Shown: piece after piece, positions 54,851 to 64,000 of the stretch
Layout of the letters: each line of letters begins with the position of its first letter
How positions within the stretch are numbered: the stretch's first letter is position 1
Assembly (NCBI GenBank): GCA_014529385.2
Contig: CM043968.1
Location: 25,285,513-25,349,512 of the forward strand
DNA from: Adiantum capillus-veneris
Taxonomy: Eukaryota; Streptophyta; Polypodiopsida; Polypodiales; Pteridaceae
Length of the DNA: 64,000 nucleotides
Reading direction: 5' to 3'
Notes under the pieces: generated by a model
What the model saw: the letters and a program-made list of their open reading frames with translations, nothing else
Database searches by the model: none
Told to the model about the DNA's origin: nothing
Made by a program: the position numbers and the translations under genes

Positions 54851-55401
54851 ATGAAGGCTTTGCCCGAAGAGCAAACACTAGTTACACAACAATATGTATA
54901 TTCCCATCAGAATCTGACACAACACACTAACCATATTCAATTAGCCGCGAATCACCATATGTTCAATTAGGTTAGATTTTTGGATTTAGTTTTATATTAA
55001 AGTCTACCTTCGGGATTACAGAAAAACAATAGAGTTAGGCAAACAGTGATCCCTCTCTGCCTCTCTATGGATGCGACCTTAAGTTGGAAAGCTTTCAACG
55101 GCATGATACTCATATTGGAGGCCAACATGTAATGTGCTAAGTAATCCCTTGAACAAAGATCTGTTGTGAAGAGATGTTAAGATGATGTGAATTGCTACAG
55201 CTAGAGAAGGCAAAGGGGTTTTGTCTACTACATACACTATCATGTAGACTTAGGTGTGTAGATTTCTCGTACCCACAAATATAGGCATTGACTAATAAAG
55301 ACAAGATTATAACCCGGTGGTTCTGATCTCCGTGCACCTCTAGACCAAGGTGTGTGGGGATTGGACATGACTAGAGAATGTGAGGTAGTTTACAGTGTGA
55401 A

Positions 55402-55442
<41 letters not shown>

Positions 55443-55505
55443 AGATGGAGGATGCCAATAGAAGATTAAATTTATGTCCATGTTATAAGGTTTATACATT
55501 CATTA
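54851..55505. other. CACTA interior without recognised gene
   Basis: Contains a GA microsatellite at 55405-55440. No supported coding region lies before the transposase. Confidence 0.45.
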
Positions 55506-56532
55506 TGAGTGGTGACGAGGATGTGGGGCTGTCCAACCGAAACACCTATCTCTCAACAAGGATCTCATGCTGTGCGACGGACAAGACGCATTTCTTTGTA
55601 GCACGTTCGCAAATTTGGCGAGTTTGATCCATCTATTATAGATCGCGTTTTGCCAATTATAACTCGCCGGACTCTGACGTTGGCCAATAGGAAGCAATCT
55701 TGCAACCCAGTAGACGTGTTCGTACGCGCTTTGGTCAAGCAACATACGTGAGGTCATAAGATGTAGCCTCTGACAGCTCGAAGGATGATCATGCAGACCA
55801 CATTCCCAACGAGGCAATGTTTGAGCCCGAGATCGATGAAATGATCGAGACGATCATGGATTCAGAAAGGCTTATCTATGATGATATGAAAAGTGAAGCC
55901 GATATGCCATTGTATGATGGAGCACGTGTGTCTAGATTGAAGGCGCTCCTGGTTTTTTTCAACATGCACGCAAAGTTTGGATGGAGTGACTAGCGTTACA
56001 ACACCTTTCAGGTGATCTATTACAATGTGTTTACTTTAATAAAAAACTCTAGATGTACAATGATCTGATAGATTACTTACACAAGTGTACCACATTTTTT
56101 TCGTTGTGTAGATTGCTCAAAGAGCACATACTGCCAGCTAATAATGTGATGTCAGATTCTAGAGAGAAAGCAAGAAAGATCTTGTGAAACTTGGGGATGG
56201 ATTACAATTCAATTCACGCTTGTCCTAACGACTGCATTCTTTTCAGAGGGGAATACATAGACATGGAGAAGTGTCTGAAATGTGATTCCGAGAGATATCG
56301 AGTAGATCTCCAGGAAACAAAAATTCCACAAGAGGTTTTGTGACATTTTCCTCTGCTTCCTCGCATCAAGCATTTTTTCGAATGTAAGTCCATGGCCGCC
56401 CTAACATCATGGCATGAGGAGAATAAATCTTCGGATGGTGTGCTACGGATTGCTGCAAATTGTGCAGCCTGGAAAAATATAAACAAAACATGGCCGGATT
56501 TTGCTAGGGAAGCTCGAAATTTGCGCCTAGGA
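55506..56532 (+). pseudogene. TNP2-like CACTA transposase, N-terminal part
   Basis: Reading from about 55760: an acidic stretch, then MPLYDGARVSRLKALLVFFN and MHAKFGWSD, as in TNP2 ('LYPGCKKFTRLSAVLRLFNLKARYGWSD'). An intron at about 56012-56111 (CAG/GTGATC...TGTGTAG) is followed by IHACPNDCILFRGEYIDMEK and WPDFAREARNLRLG. In-frame stops occur after WSD, at ARKIL and at QEVL, so it is not functional. Element H interrupts the conserved 'NLRLGLATDGMNPF' motif right after LRLG. Confidence 0.85.
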
Positions 56533-56704
56533 TGTCAGGACACAGGTCCTGTACCCTAAGAACTAGGTTAGGCAAGGACTACGGCCAAGGCCCGGGCTAG
56601 GCAATGTTGACAGGGGATCCGTCTAGGGCAAGGGGCTAGGAGCCCACCTATAAAGGGAGGTTGGGAGGAGGATCCAGTAGAGCCTAGTTGCCTAGTTTCT
56701 TACA
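56533..56704 (+). repeat. 5' LTR of element H
   Basis: 172 bp with CTATAAAGGGAGG as the TATA region (about 56649). It differs from the 3' LTR by a ~13-bp insertion (ACTACGGCCAAGG) and a few substitutions. Confidence 0.88.
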
Positions 56705-57550
56705 CTGGTATCAGAGCCAGGTTACTCTCTTCCAATCTCTCTCTCTAGGCGTGGTCATCCTTGGCCTCTAAAACTATACCCCTTTGGTGAGAACCACTAC
56801 TTTTTAAAGCTTTTTCCAATTTTAGAGGGGGCTTTTGCCAAAACGGGGGGGACCTTCCCTTTTCGGACACAAAGCTATGGTGCACGTTTCGGCGAGCTTA
56901 CGGGCTTGAAGGGGGCGCCCTCAGCCTACAGGGATTTGCGCCACTTCTTCTCGGCCGTAGCCGGCCTGTGCAAGGCGCACGGTGCCCGTCTTCACCCTCC
57001 TCGTCGTCGACCTCGCTGCCTGCGCTCAACACAGTAAGCATTTCAAACTTAGAAAGGCCTTTGAAGGCCTTTTGCCATTCAATTTGGTCTCGGCCATCAT
57101 TGTGGCCCTTCCCACAAGAAAACCAGGTGGGCCTTGCTCGGCAAGCCTTCTTTTCTCCACTGTTTTCTTCTCCGATTCGGTGGCCATCATCAACATAAGT
57201 TGCTGATTGATTGCGACATTCTTAGCAGTCCAAATTTGCTGCACAACTTTTGGACGTCTCGACAAGCCATCAATTGGTCGAATTTTTTTTCGTTTTGCCT
57301 TCTTGCATATGATGCAAGCCCCATCAGAAATAACTCCACAGTGATTCGTCTATTCACGCTTCTTGTCGGCTGCGAATTTCGCGACACGTTTCAAAGATTA
57401 ATTGGGTATTGCATACAACACAAACCCAATTATTGACCGCTCGAATTTGCTTCGTACCTTCGAGCGAATCATCGATTGTCGATTTGCTCAATATTCCAAG
57501 GGACTCTTATTCGGTAACGGTGCAAGCTACAACTACGGAGTATTTTCTTT

Positions 57551-58267
57551 TTGGAAAACAAGGCGGCTTTAGCACGATGCTTCACTGCTATGACACGTAG
57601 TAGCTATACTTTACAAATACTACCGACATCAGGTACTATTTTATCTTTGTTCGCACAACACAAATTCGCCATGAGTGCGGAAATTGATGATCAACACATG
57701 TTCGACTTCGAATATATCGAATGGGCTCCACCTGTGGATGTCATGGGGCCGGATACTCTCACGGAGAGTACCCTTGTGGCAACAGGGATGGATGGTGCAA
57801 ACCCAGGTGATCCATCTCTGTCTCCTCGTTTGTCAACCCCTCCTCCACAGAGCGTGTTGGACATTCTCGAGGATGATAGTCAATTGCCAGATACCAGGGA
57901 GTTTGTCACTCGACAGGACTGGAAAACTTTTGATGCCCGATTTCGCAAGCTCGCTGTCAAGGTTCAAATCTTGGTTACACAAGTAGAAAATCTTACACAA
58001 TTAATTTACAGAATGCTACCAGAATCATCTCTCCACTTGCCAGCAACCCAGGGGGTTGCCAATTTACCATTTATGACCAAAGAGGTCCAACATGTCCACA
58101 ATACTTCGATTGTCGGAACAAATCGGGGCACGACCAACGTGGTCAAGAAGCGCCTATCACCATCTGAATTTCAACGTGCAAAAAGTCAAAAATTATGCTT
58201 TATTTGCTTAGGAACACATCAAAAAAAGCAGTGCCCACATGTCGGAAAACTTCAGCATGATGCATGA
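57551..58267 (+). CDS. Element H Gag-like ORF with zinc knuckle
   Basis: A 238-codon frame; the conserved part probably begins at MSAEIDDQHMFDFEYIEWAP (57672). It has an acidic Pro/Ser-rich N-terminus, a helical stretch (KLAVKVQILVTQVENLTQLI) and a C-terminal LSPSEFQRAKSQKLCFICLG, then CX2CX3HX4C (CFICLGTHQKKQC), one residue shorter than a standard CCHC knuckle. This fits a gypsy-type Gag. No RT or integrase was recognised after it, so the element is probably non-autonomous or too decayed to read. Confidence 0.55.
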   Translation: MENKAALARCFTAMTRSSYTLQILPTSGTILSLFAQHKFAMSAEIDDQHMFDFEYIEWAPPVDVMGPDTLTESTLVATGMDGANPGDPSLSPRLSTPPPQSVLDILEDDSQLPDTREFVTRQDWKTFDARFRKLAVKVQILVTQVENLTQLIYRMLPESSLHLPATQGVANLPFMTKEVQHVHNTSIVGTNRGTTNVVKKRLSPSEFQRAKSQKLCFICLGTHQKKQCPHVGKLQHDA

Positions 58268-59211
58268 GTTTGTGCTTTGCCATAAACTCCAGTTTTGGTG
58301 CACGGCACCGTAGTTATATGGCTTTTTGAATATGTTAGGAGCATGCATTTTCTCATACTTCGATATGGAATTTTCAGCATATTGTACGTTTTTTTTTTGA
58401 ATTGGGTAATGTTAAACCCCAATTGTTTTTTGCCACAATCATTTTTGGTACGACCAGTCACATCATCTCGGCTTATCTAATCTGCCGCCGCAAACATTCT
58501 GAGATGCATGCAAGATCATTGAATTAGGGTGTATATGATACACGTGTCCTGCAACTCACGCTTCGCATTTGCTTGGATAGTATTATGAAAAACCAAATGC
58601 TTGACCCATTTTACATGCCATAAGGCTTTTCCTTTATACTCCGATTACCTCGGTGACAAGAACAGTTGGCAGCCAAGTTTGGGGCACCTACAGTATTCAG
58701 GATATCATCTCATCGAATCCTTATTAGTCTAACCGATACAAGGCGCTTATGGTTTTGGGCTCTCACCTTTGAGGCCGTCACTCTTGCCAAGGGATTACCA
58801 CTCTACATGCACGGCATGCTAGCCAGGTAAAATGAATTCCATCACTTGTTGGTTTATGCTTCCGCTATAACACCAGACACTCTGTCAAGGACAAGATAAG
58901 TTTTTGATTGTTTGACATGATTTTTGGGTTGTTGTCAACGCACAACAACACTAAAAGAACCTAAAACTTGGACTTGATTCATGGGCAAAGTGCCAATGCT
59001 AAGTTGTCCTCATACAATCACGACCCCTGCAAGATAAGGGATCGAAATGAGTTCTATGTTTTTCTGTTTCCTCTCTTGATGACAGCGTTACACAGACAGA
59101 TTGTGGACTGCTTTTAGGATAAGCTGCAATTCAGGCATAAGATGTCTAAGAGCACACATTCTGGGCACACACTCTAACACTTAAGGCACGTTCCTCAGCC
59201 CAGCATGCTCT

Positions 59212-59258
<47 letters not shown>

Positions 59259-61887
59259 TCTCTCTTTATGGGAAACATGAAAATCTTCTAAGTAGCTTTT
59301 GATACATGTTTTGCTCGTGATTAAGCCTGAGCCAAGGTGCTCTAACTCTCAGCTAACACGTGGCTAAGATGCTACTCAAATTAGTCTTCATCGGTTCGTT
59401 GATTGAACACTATAAGGGCTAAGAGCCGATGTTAGGATAAGGGTAAGACCCAACTATTGGCATTCTTTGGGTGATTGTTTTTAAGATATACCCATGGAAG
59501 CACACATCGACGTTAATGGACAAGCACGAGTCTTGTCATTACGGATGTTTAGGGTGTCATTTTTGCACTACATGTTTTCAGTGCGACACTCAAGTTGAGT
59601 TTTTGATAATCTTAAACTCACACTAGCTGCTCTCTACCACGGAGTATGGACGCAGCAATCATTTGTGACAGCATGGTTGTCCATAAGAGATCTGTAGTTC
59701 ACTTGTGTGGGTCTCCTGCTCTCTCTATAGCACTACGGAGTGTCTATGGACATACTGTTTTGGGGTAAGACCCGACAGATGATTGCTACATCACCCCATA
59801 GGCATTAAGGATCACAATTTGATCTGCATTGAGGATCATGATTGATCTCTCCCAGTTATACTTTCAAGGAAAGAATTCCGCAATCTACCACGCGGTAGCA
59901 GACGAACACACTTTTCAAGCAACCCCATGGTTCCCATTGCAATGCTGTTTGTTTTTCAGTTAGGAGACGTACTCCTCTCCATTTGAATACGGGTAAGTAA
60001 ACATTACGTTCGAATCTCTAGGTATGCATCTATTGATTTGGTGTTATTTCATTTTTAGTATGCTTTGCTTGGTTTTTCAAGACGTATAAGTACGCTTGAA
60101 TGTTACAGAGTCATGCCAAGGGCATGTCGGCACAAAGTATTTTGGGCCAAGTAGCCAATCTATCTTCCTGCCTTATGCTGTTACGAACCTACTTGTAGGG
60201 TTCAATTTGGCACATGTTGTCACATGGGATACAACATGGTCTAGGAACTCAAGGAGTTCGGTTTAGCCAATGTGGAGCAATGAATGAGGGTCCCTCTCAC
60301 TCCTGTCGTAAAGTGTTTAGAGCTACCTCCACACACAAGTACATCTTGTACTTGTAGGATGTTCTTTTTCAGACATCCTTAGTTTAGACACATTCCACAT
60401 GTGACGAATATGAGTCTCTGGGACTGACACCGGCGCCCCTATTTCAAATATGTGTCACGACAAAGTCCCTAAGTGCTGGTCACATCTGTTTTCTAGACCA
60501 CTTTTAGCATGACGTATCAGGAGCAATTTCGTGGCCAGAAATTGTCGGATACTTAGAATGACTTGTTAAGGTACAAGTATTGCTAAACAACATTACAGAT
60601 GGTTGTTTACACATATACCAAATGAAAAAGTTTCATTGTTTGTACCTAGAAATGATCACTGTTTCACCTTCTATTATGGTTCAGACGTTTCCGCAAGGCT
60701 GGCAAACAAATTGCAACTGAAAGTATTTAGTTTCTTTTCAGAACTATTTACATTCCTCTTTAATGTGTGCTAGGCGCATCACATTTGCCATAAGTATTGG
60801 CAAGCATCATTATGGATATACAGGTTCGGTTAGTTTTTACTAAATGCATGCACACTAGGTGTTATGGGCCCTAGTGTTTAGCAAAGGCTGATTTGGAACG
60901 GCATGCATATTCCATAGGTTGTTGCTTATGAAGCATTTTGCACTCTATGTGCACTATCTCTATAAGATTACTTTCAAATCCACTACTCACCAATAGAGGT
61001 CATGGCTCGGTTTGGGCGTTTGTGGATTTTTTCAAGTTAACCACGAGTGTTATTTTGGAAATTGTTGATCCTTCACCAATGTTAAACACTACTGTGATTT
61101 CCCGTTCACCAGTCATCTGTGATGACTGTTTGTACACCGTGAGGAAAACACACCTCAGCACTGTCAGTTATCCAAGGGGATAGGCAGATTACAAAGAATA
61201 ATTTTGTGCTAAAGGATCTGCTAAGAGCATACGTTAACACAACGCATTTCTGAATAGATGAGTTTCTCCCTATTCTAGAATTTGCTTAAGTACGATTTTC
61301 GACTTTGAACACCTCTTGGGTGGGGTTGGAGATTGTGTCAATCCTTTCATACGTCAAGGACTTACCAGGTGTGCTGCCAAAGCATGTTGGCAAGTAGCCT
61401 TCATTAAGGGATGAACATGTAACGGACTATTCAAGATACTCAGGCGAGTAGGAAATCTGGCTCACAACTGCATGGAAAGTTACGCCAAGGTTTCCTTGCA
61501 TTATTCCAGTACCTTCAGAAGGTCTGAAAACTGGTTATGCCTTTGGACAATTCTTAGTTGTGGTTACTCCTTTACAGTACTCAGTGAGTTATAAATGGAG
61601 TCACCATTTAAACCCAAGTGACTCTTAGTTGTGGTTACTCCTTTACAGCACTCAAGTGAGTTATAAATGGAGTCACCATTTAGACCCAAGTGGTTGCAAA
61701 CGGACAACAATGTTGAAAATCAAGATATTCATCTTGGTTTCATTGAACCTCCTCACTGCACCAATTATCGGTCATACAGACAATTGGCTCACTTATGGGA
61801 CATCAATAAAGAGAACACCAGTATTCTTAAGAAGATGTTACTACTTGTGTTTTCGAGGATGAAAACTCTTCGTTAAGGGGGAAGTAA
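58268..61887. other. Element H interior, no recognisable pol
   Basis: Only short ORFs are present. A CT microsatellite lies at 59216-59262 and a ~73-bp tandem duplication (TAGTTGTGGTTACTCC...) at about 61554-61690. The final frame VFEDENSSLRGK just before the LTR could be a pol C-terminal relic. Confidence 0.5.
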
Positions 61888-62046
61888 TGTCAGGACACGG
61901 GTCCTGTACCCTAAGAACTAGGCTAGGCAAGGGCCGGGCTAGGCACTGTGGACAGGGGATCCGTCTAGGGCAAGGGGCTAGGAGCCCACCTATAAAGGGA
62001 GGTTGGGAGGAGGATCCAGTAGAGCCTAGTTGCCTAGTTTCTTACA
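61888..62046 (+). repeat. 3' LTR of element H
   Basis: 159 bp, followed by TAGGC and the resumed transposase frame. Confidence 0.88.
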
Positions 62047-63887
62047 TAGGCCTGGCTATGGATGGAGTAAATCCATCTGGTCAGATATCAACATCTTACA
62101 GTGTATGGCCCGTTGTCATCGTCAACTACAACATTCCCCCGTGGTTGACTACCAAGAAGGGGCACCTGTGGCTAAGCTTGATTGTGTCAGGGCAGTATAA
62201 AGTGAAGAATATGGATGTGTATCTTTGTCCACTATTGGAAGAGCTACAACAATTGTGGATTGGCATAGAAGTAGTGGATATGTGCCGACACACAGGTCGA
62301 CAGAATGCTTTGATCAGAGGCACTCTAATGTGGACCATGCATGACGTACTATCCCGGACTAGTAAGATGCTCAGGTGATTTACACTCAAACTGAAACACT
62401 GTAAATCTTGGTTTTTCTCAAGATTATCTATTGTCATGTGTATACATGCAGGGCTTTAAACAAGCGGATACAGAGCGTGTGTCACATGTGGACCTAGACA
62501 TAATGCACGTCGGGCGCCCTCATTGAAGAAGCAAACCTACGAAGGTCATCAAGCGTATCTTCCAGAGAATCATGTGTTACGTGATGGCTTTTTGGGAAGA
62601 GAGCCACCGAGGATGTCTGCACAAGCATGGTTAGAGCATAAGGAGATATGTGATGACGGTTTTCCCCCAGGGATGAAGAGATTCTCTCTATGGTACGAGT
62701 TACTATATTGGCCCAGACTCATGATCAATCACTTGCTCGATCCAATGCACATATTCAAGAATGTGGGTAATCTGTTGTGGGACCATCTGACCGGCAAGAA
62801 AGATACTTTGGGAGCCAGGGTTAACCTTAGAAATGTGGATCGTATAGAGCAATATTGGTCGCAGACAACATCCGATCGATCGATAAAACTCCCTAAAGCG
62901 CCATTGATTTTGACAGGAGTCCAAGAACGCAAAGTAAAAGAGACAATTCAATCTGTGTGGACCCCCACTGGCGTAATGCACTCGCTCCGAACGTGTTTCA
63001 CTAAAGAAGGAAAGCTTACCGGTTTGAAGTCACACGACTGGCATAAAATGTGTCAGGTATGTTTGAAATGGAATATATCATAGTGGGAATTGTGTAACAA
63101 ATTTGTGTGTGGACTTTAATAACATTTCTAGACATGTTTTGCAGTTTATTTTACCTGTGGGCCATTGAGGGATGTTTGTCTCTTGATGTCCATAACACAA
63201 TCTACAAACTTGCAAAGTTGGTGCAATGGATCTCACAAAAGGAGATCAATGTAGACTCCATACCATTTGCCAAACTAAGCGCTGCGGAGGTTGTGTGCAT
63301 GTTTGAGAAACACTTTCTTACTACCATGCTAACCATTCAGGTGCATCTTCTTGTTCACATAGTTGATGATGAGGTGGAAATAGCTGGCATAGTACATTCC
63401 AGATGCATGTTCTTTTTAGAACGTTTCATGAAAACACTCAAGGGATATGTGCGTCAGAAGGCACGTCCAGAGGGTAGCATGGTAGAAGGTTGACTGGTAT
63501 CAGAGCCCCTAGTTTACATTGGAGAGTGGCTAGACGGATTTGATAAAGCCCGAGACACGCTATGGTGAACCATAGATGATGAGCGCATATCTGGGATTGT
63601 CATGTGAAATCTCAGTGTTGAGAAGAAGATGATAGAAGATCTAGAGGCTAAAATCAATCAATTTTGCATGCTTCACAATCCAGTGATGCAAAAGTGGATT
63701 TCACAATATGAGGATGTGAAGCAAGAGCGACAAAGGGCACGGATTGAGTGGAGACGGGGAAGACGACCACCGATGCATTATCCGGAGGGTCTGGAGAGCC
63801 TACCAACATTCATGAGCTTAAGATGGTTGCACAACCAATTGAAAAGCGCACAACAATGCGGTGAAGAAGTGACTGAGGAGGAGTAGG
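62047..63887 (+). pseudogene. CACTA transposase, C-terminal part with DUF4218-like region
   Basis: The frame resumes GLAMDGVNPSGQISTSYSVW, NYNIPPWLTTKKGHLWLSLI and DVYLCPLLEELQQLW, typical TNP2. An intron at about 62375-62450 leads to 62523-63083 (RFSLWYELLYWPRL, LDPMHIFKNVGNLLWD, GLKSHDWHKMCQ). Then 63107-63493 carries the DUF4218-like segment (VHLLVHIVDDEVEIAGIV, FFLERFMKTLKGYVRQKARP). A TGA after MVEG breaks the frame, and 63629-63886 (INQFCMLHNPVMQKWISQYE) is the further C-terminal part. Decayed but well preserved in sequence. Confidence 0.85.
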
Positions 63888-64000
63888 AGTACTCTCGGGG
63901 TTGCGCGACCAAGGTAAGTTTGCAATGTATGACTAGTGACTTTCTAGATGTTTGAACAGCCACTCATAATCTTTGTTGGTTGTCGTATAAGTCATACATA

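Larger units (their letters stand above)
56533..62046 (+). mobile_element. Element H: short-LTR retrotransposon inside the CACTA transposase
   Basis: The LTRs are 56533-56704 (172 bp) and 61888-62046 (159 bp). Both start TGTCAGGACAC and end GTTTCTTACA. The flanks TAGGA and TAGGC differ at one base; the host reading frame needs TAGGC. PBS TGGTATCAGAGCCAGG is at 56706 and a polypurine-type tract TTAAGGGGGAAG lies before 61888. The interior has one Gag-like ORF and otherwise decayed sequence. Confidence 0.87.
53683..64000 (+). mobile_element. CACTA (En/Spm) transposon, left end and transposase; runs off window
   Basis: The terminal sequence CACTAGAAGAAG is preceded by a candidate 3-bp target copy CAT (53680-53682). 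Subterminal GCGACGCTC / GAGCGTTGC / AGCGACGTC repeats in both orientations follow at 53715-53845, as in CACTA elements. A TNP2-type transposase lies inside (55760 onward), split by element H. The right terminus is outside the window. Confidence 0.82.

Noticed and set aside
55503..55817. 104-codon minus-strand ORF
   Set aside because: It is antisense to the CACTA transposase N-terminal region and has no independent support.

Overview
The window is nuclear DNA from a land plant with a large, transposon-rich genome. It holds one host gene whose exons are separated by a 27.8-kb intron full of retrotransposons, surrounded by degraded plant-type Ty3/gypsy, Ty1/copia, hAT and CACTA elements. A fern-like or other large-genome vascular plant would fit the kinase sequence, the giant intron and the TE load, but the species cannot be fixed from sequence alone. 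No rRNA, tRNA gene, CRISPR array or bacterial-type operon was seen.

Host gene: on the minus strand (51602 down to 18251), twelve exons with canonical GT/AG borders and matching phases give an 854-residue protein. It has a USP-like N-terminal domain, a serine-rich linker and a receptor-like-kinase-type kinase domain, as in the plant family catalogued as 'inactive protein kinase SELMODRAFT_444075-like'. Intron 6 (22007-49820) has grown from about 0.9 kb by an insertion flanked by CATGT.

Intron 6 is a four-level nest. Chromovirus A (22510-49390) carries in its pol the gag-protease-only element C (26059-34146). C holds a solo LTR D (29355-30008) and, in its 3' LTR, a hAT transposon (30511-33883). 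A's 3' LTR carries a second chromovirus, B (36877-49050). B has lost its RT core and carries a minus-strand solo LTR E (39680-40652). In B's 3' untranslated part sits element F (42902-47922), whose interior contains a piece of a plant myosin-binding (GTD-binding/DUF593) gene. F in turn holds a copia-like solo LTR G (44591-45337). Direct target duplications bracket A, B, C, D, E (one mismatch), F and the hAT element, so the order of insertion can be read; only G has unclear ends.

Left flank (1-18250): a complete 1.8-kb non-autonomous LTR element (180-1997, TSD AGAAT); a 529-bp near-perfect palindrome beside a 29-C run; a decayed gypsy polyprotein with its 3' LTR (6130-10925); a second G-family LTR; another gypsy remnant; and two foldback/MITE-like elements.

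Right flank (52150-64000): a copia RT fragment cut by a CACTA element that starts at 53683 and runs off the window. The CACTA TNP2-type transposase is split by LTR element H (56533-62046). Many microsatellites (GA, CT, CA) are present.
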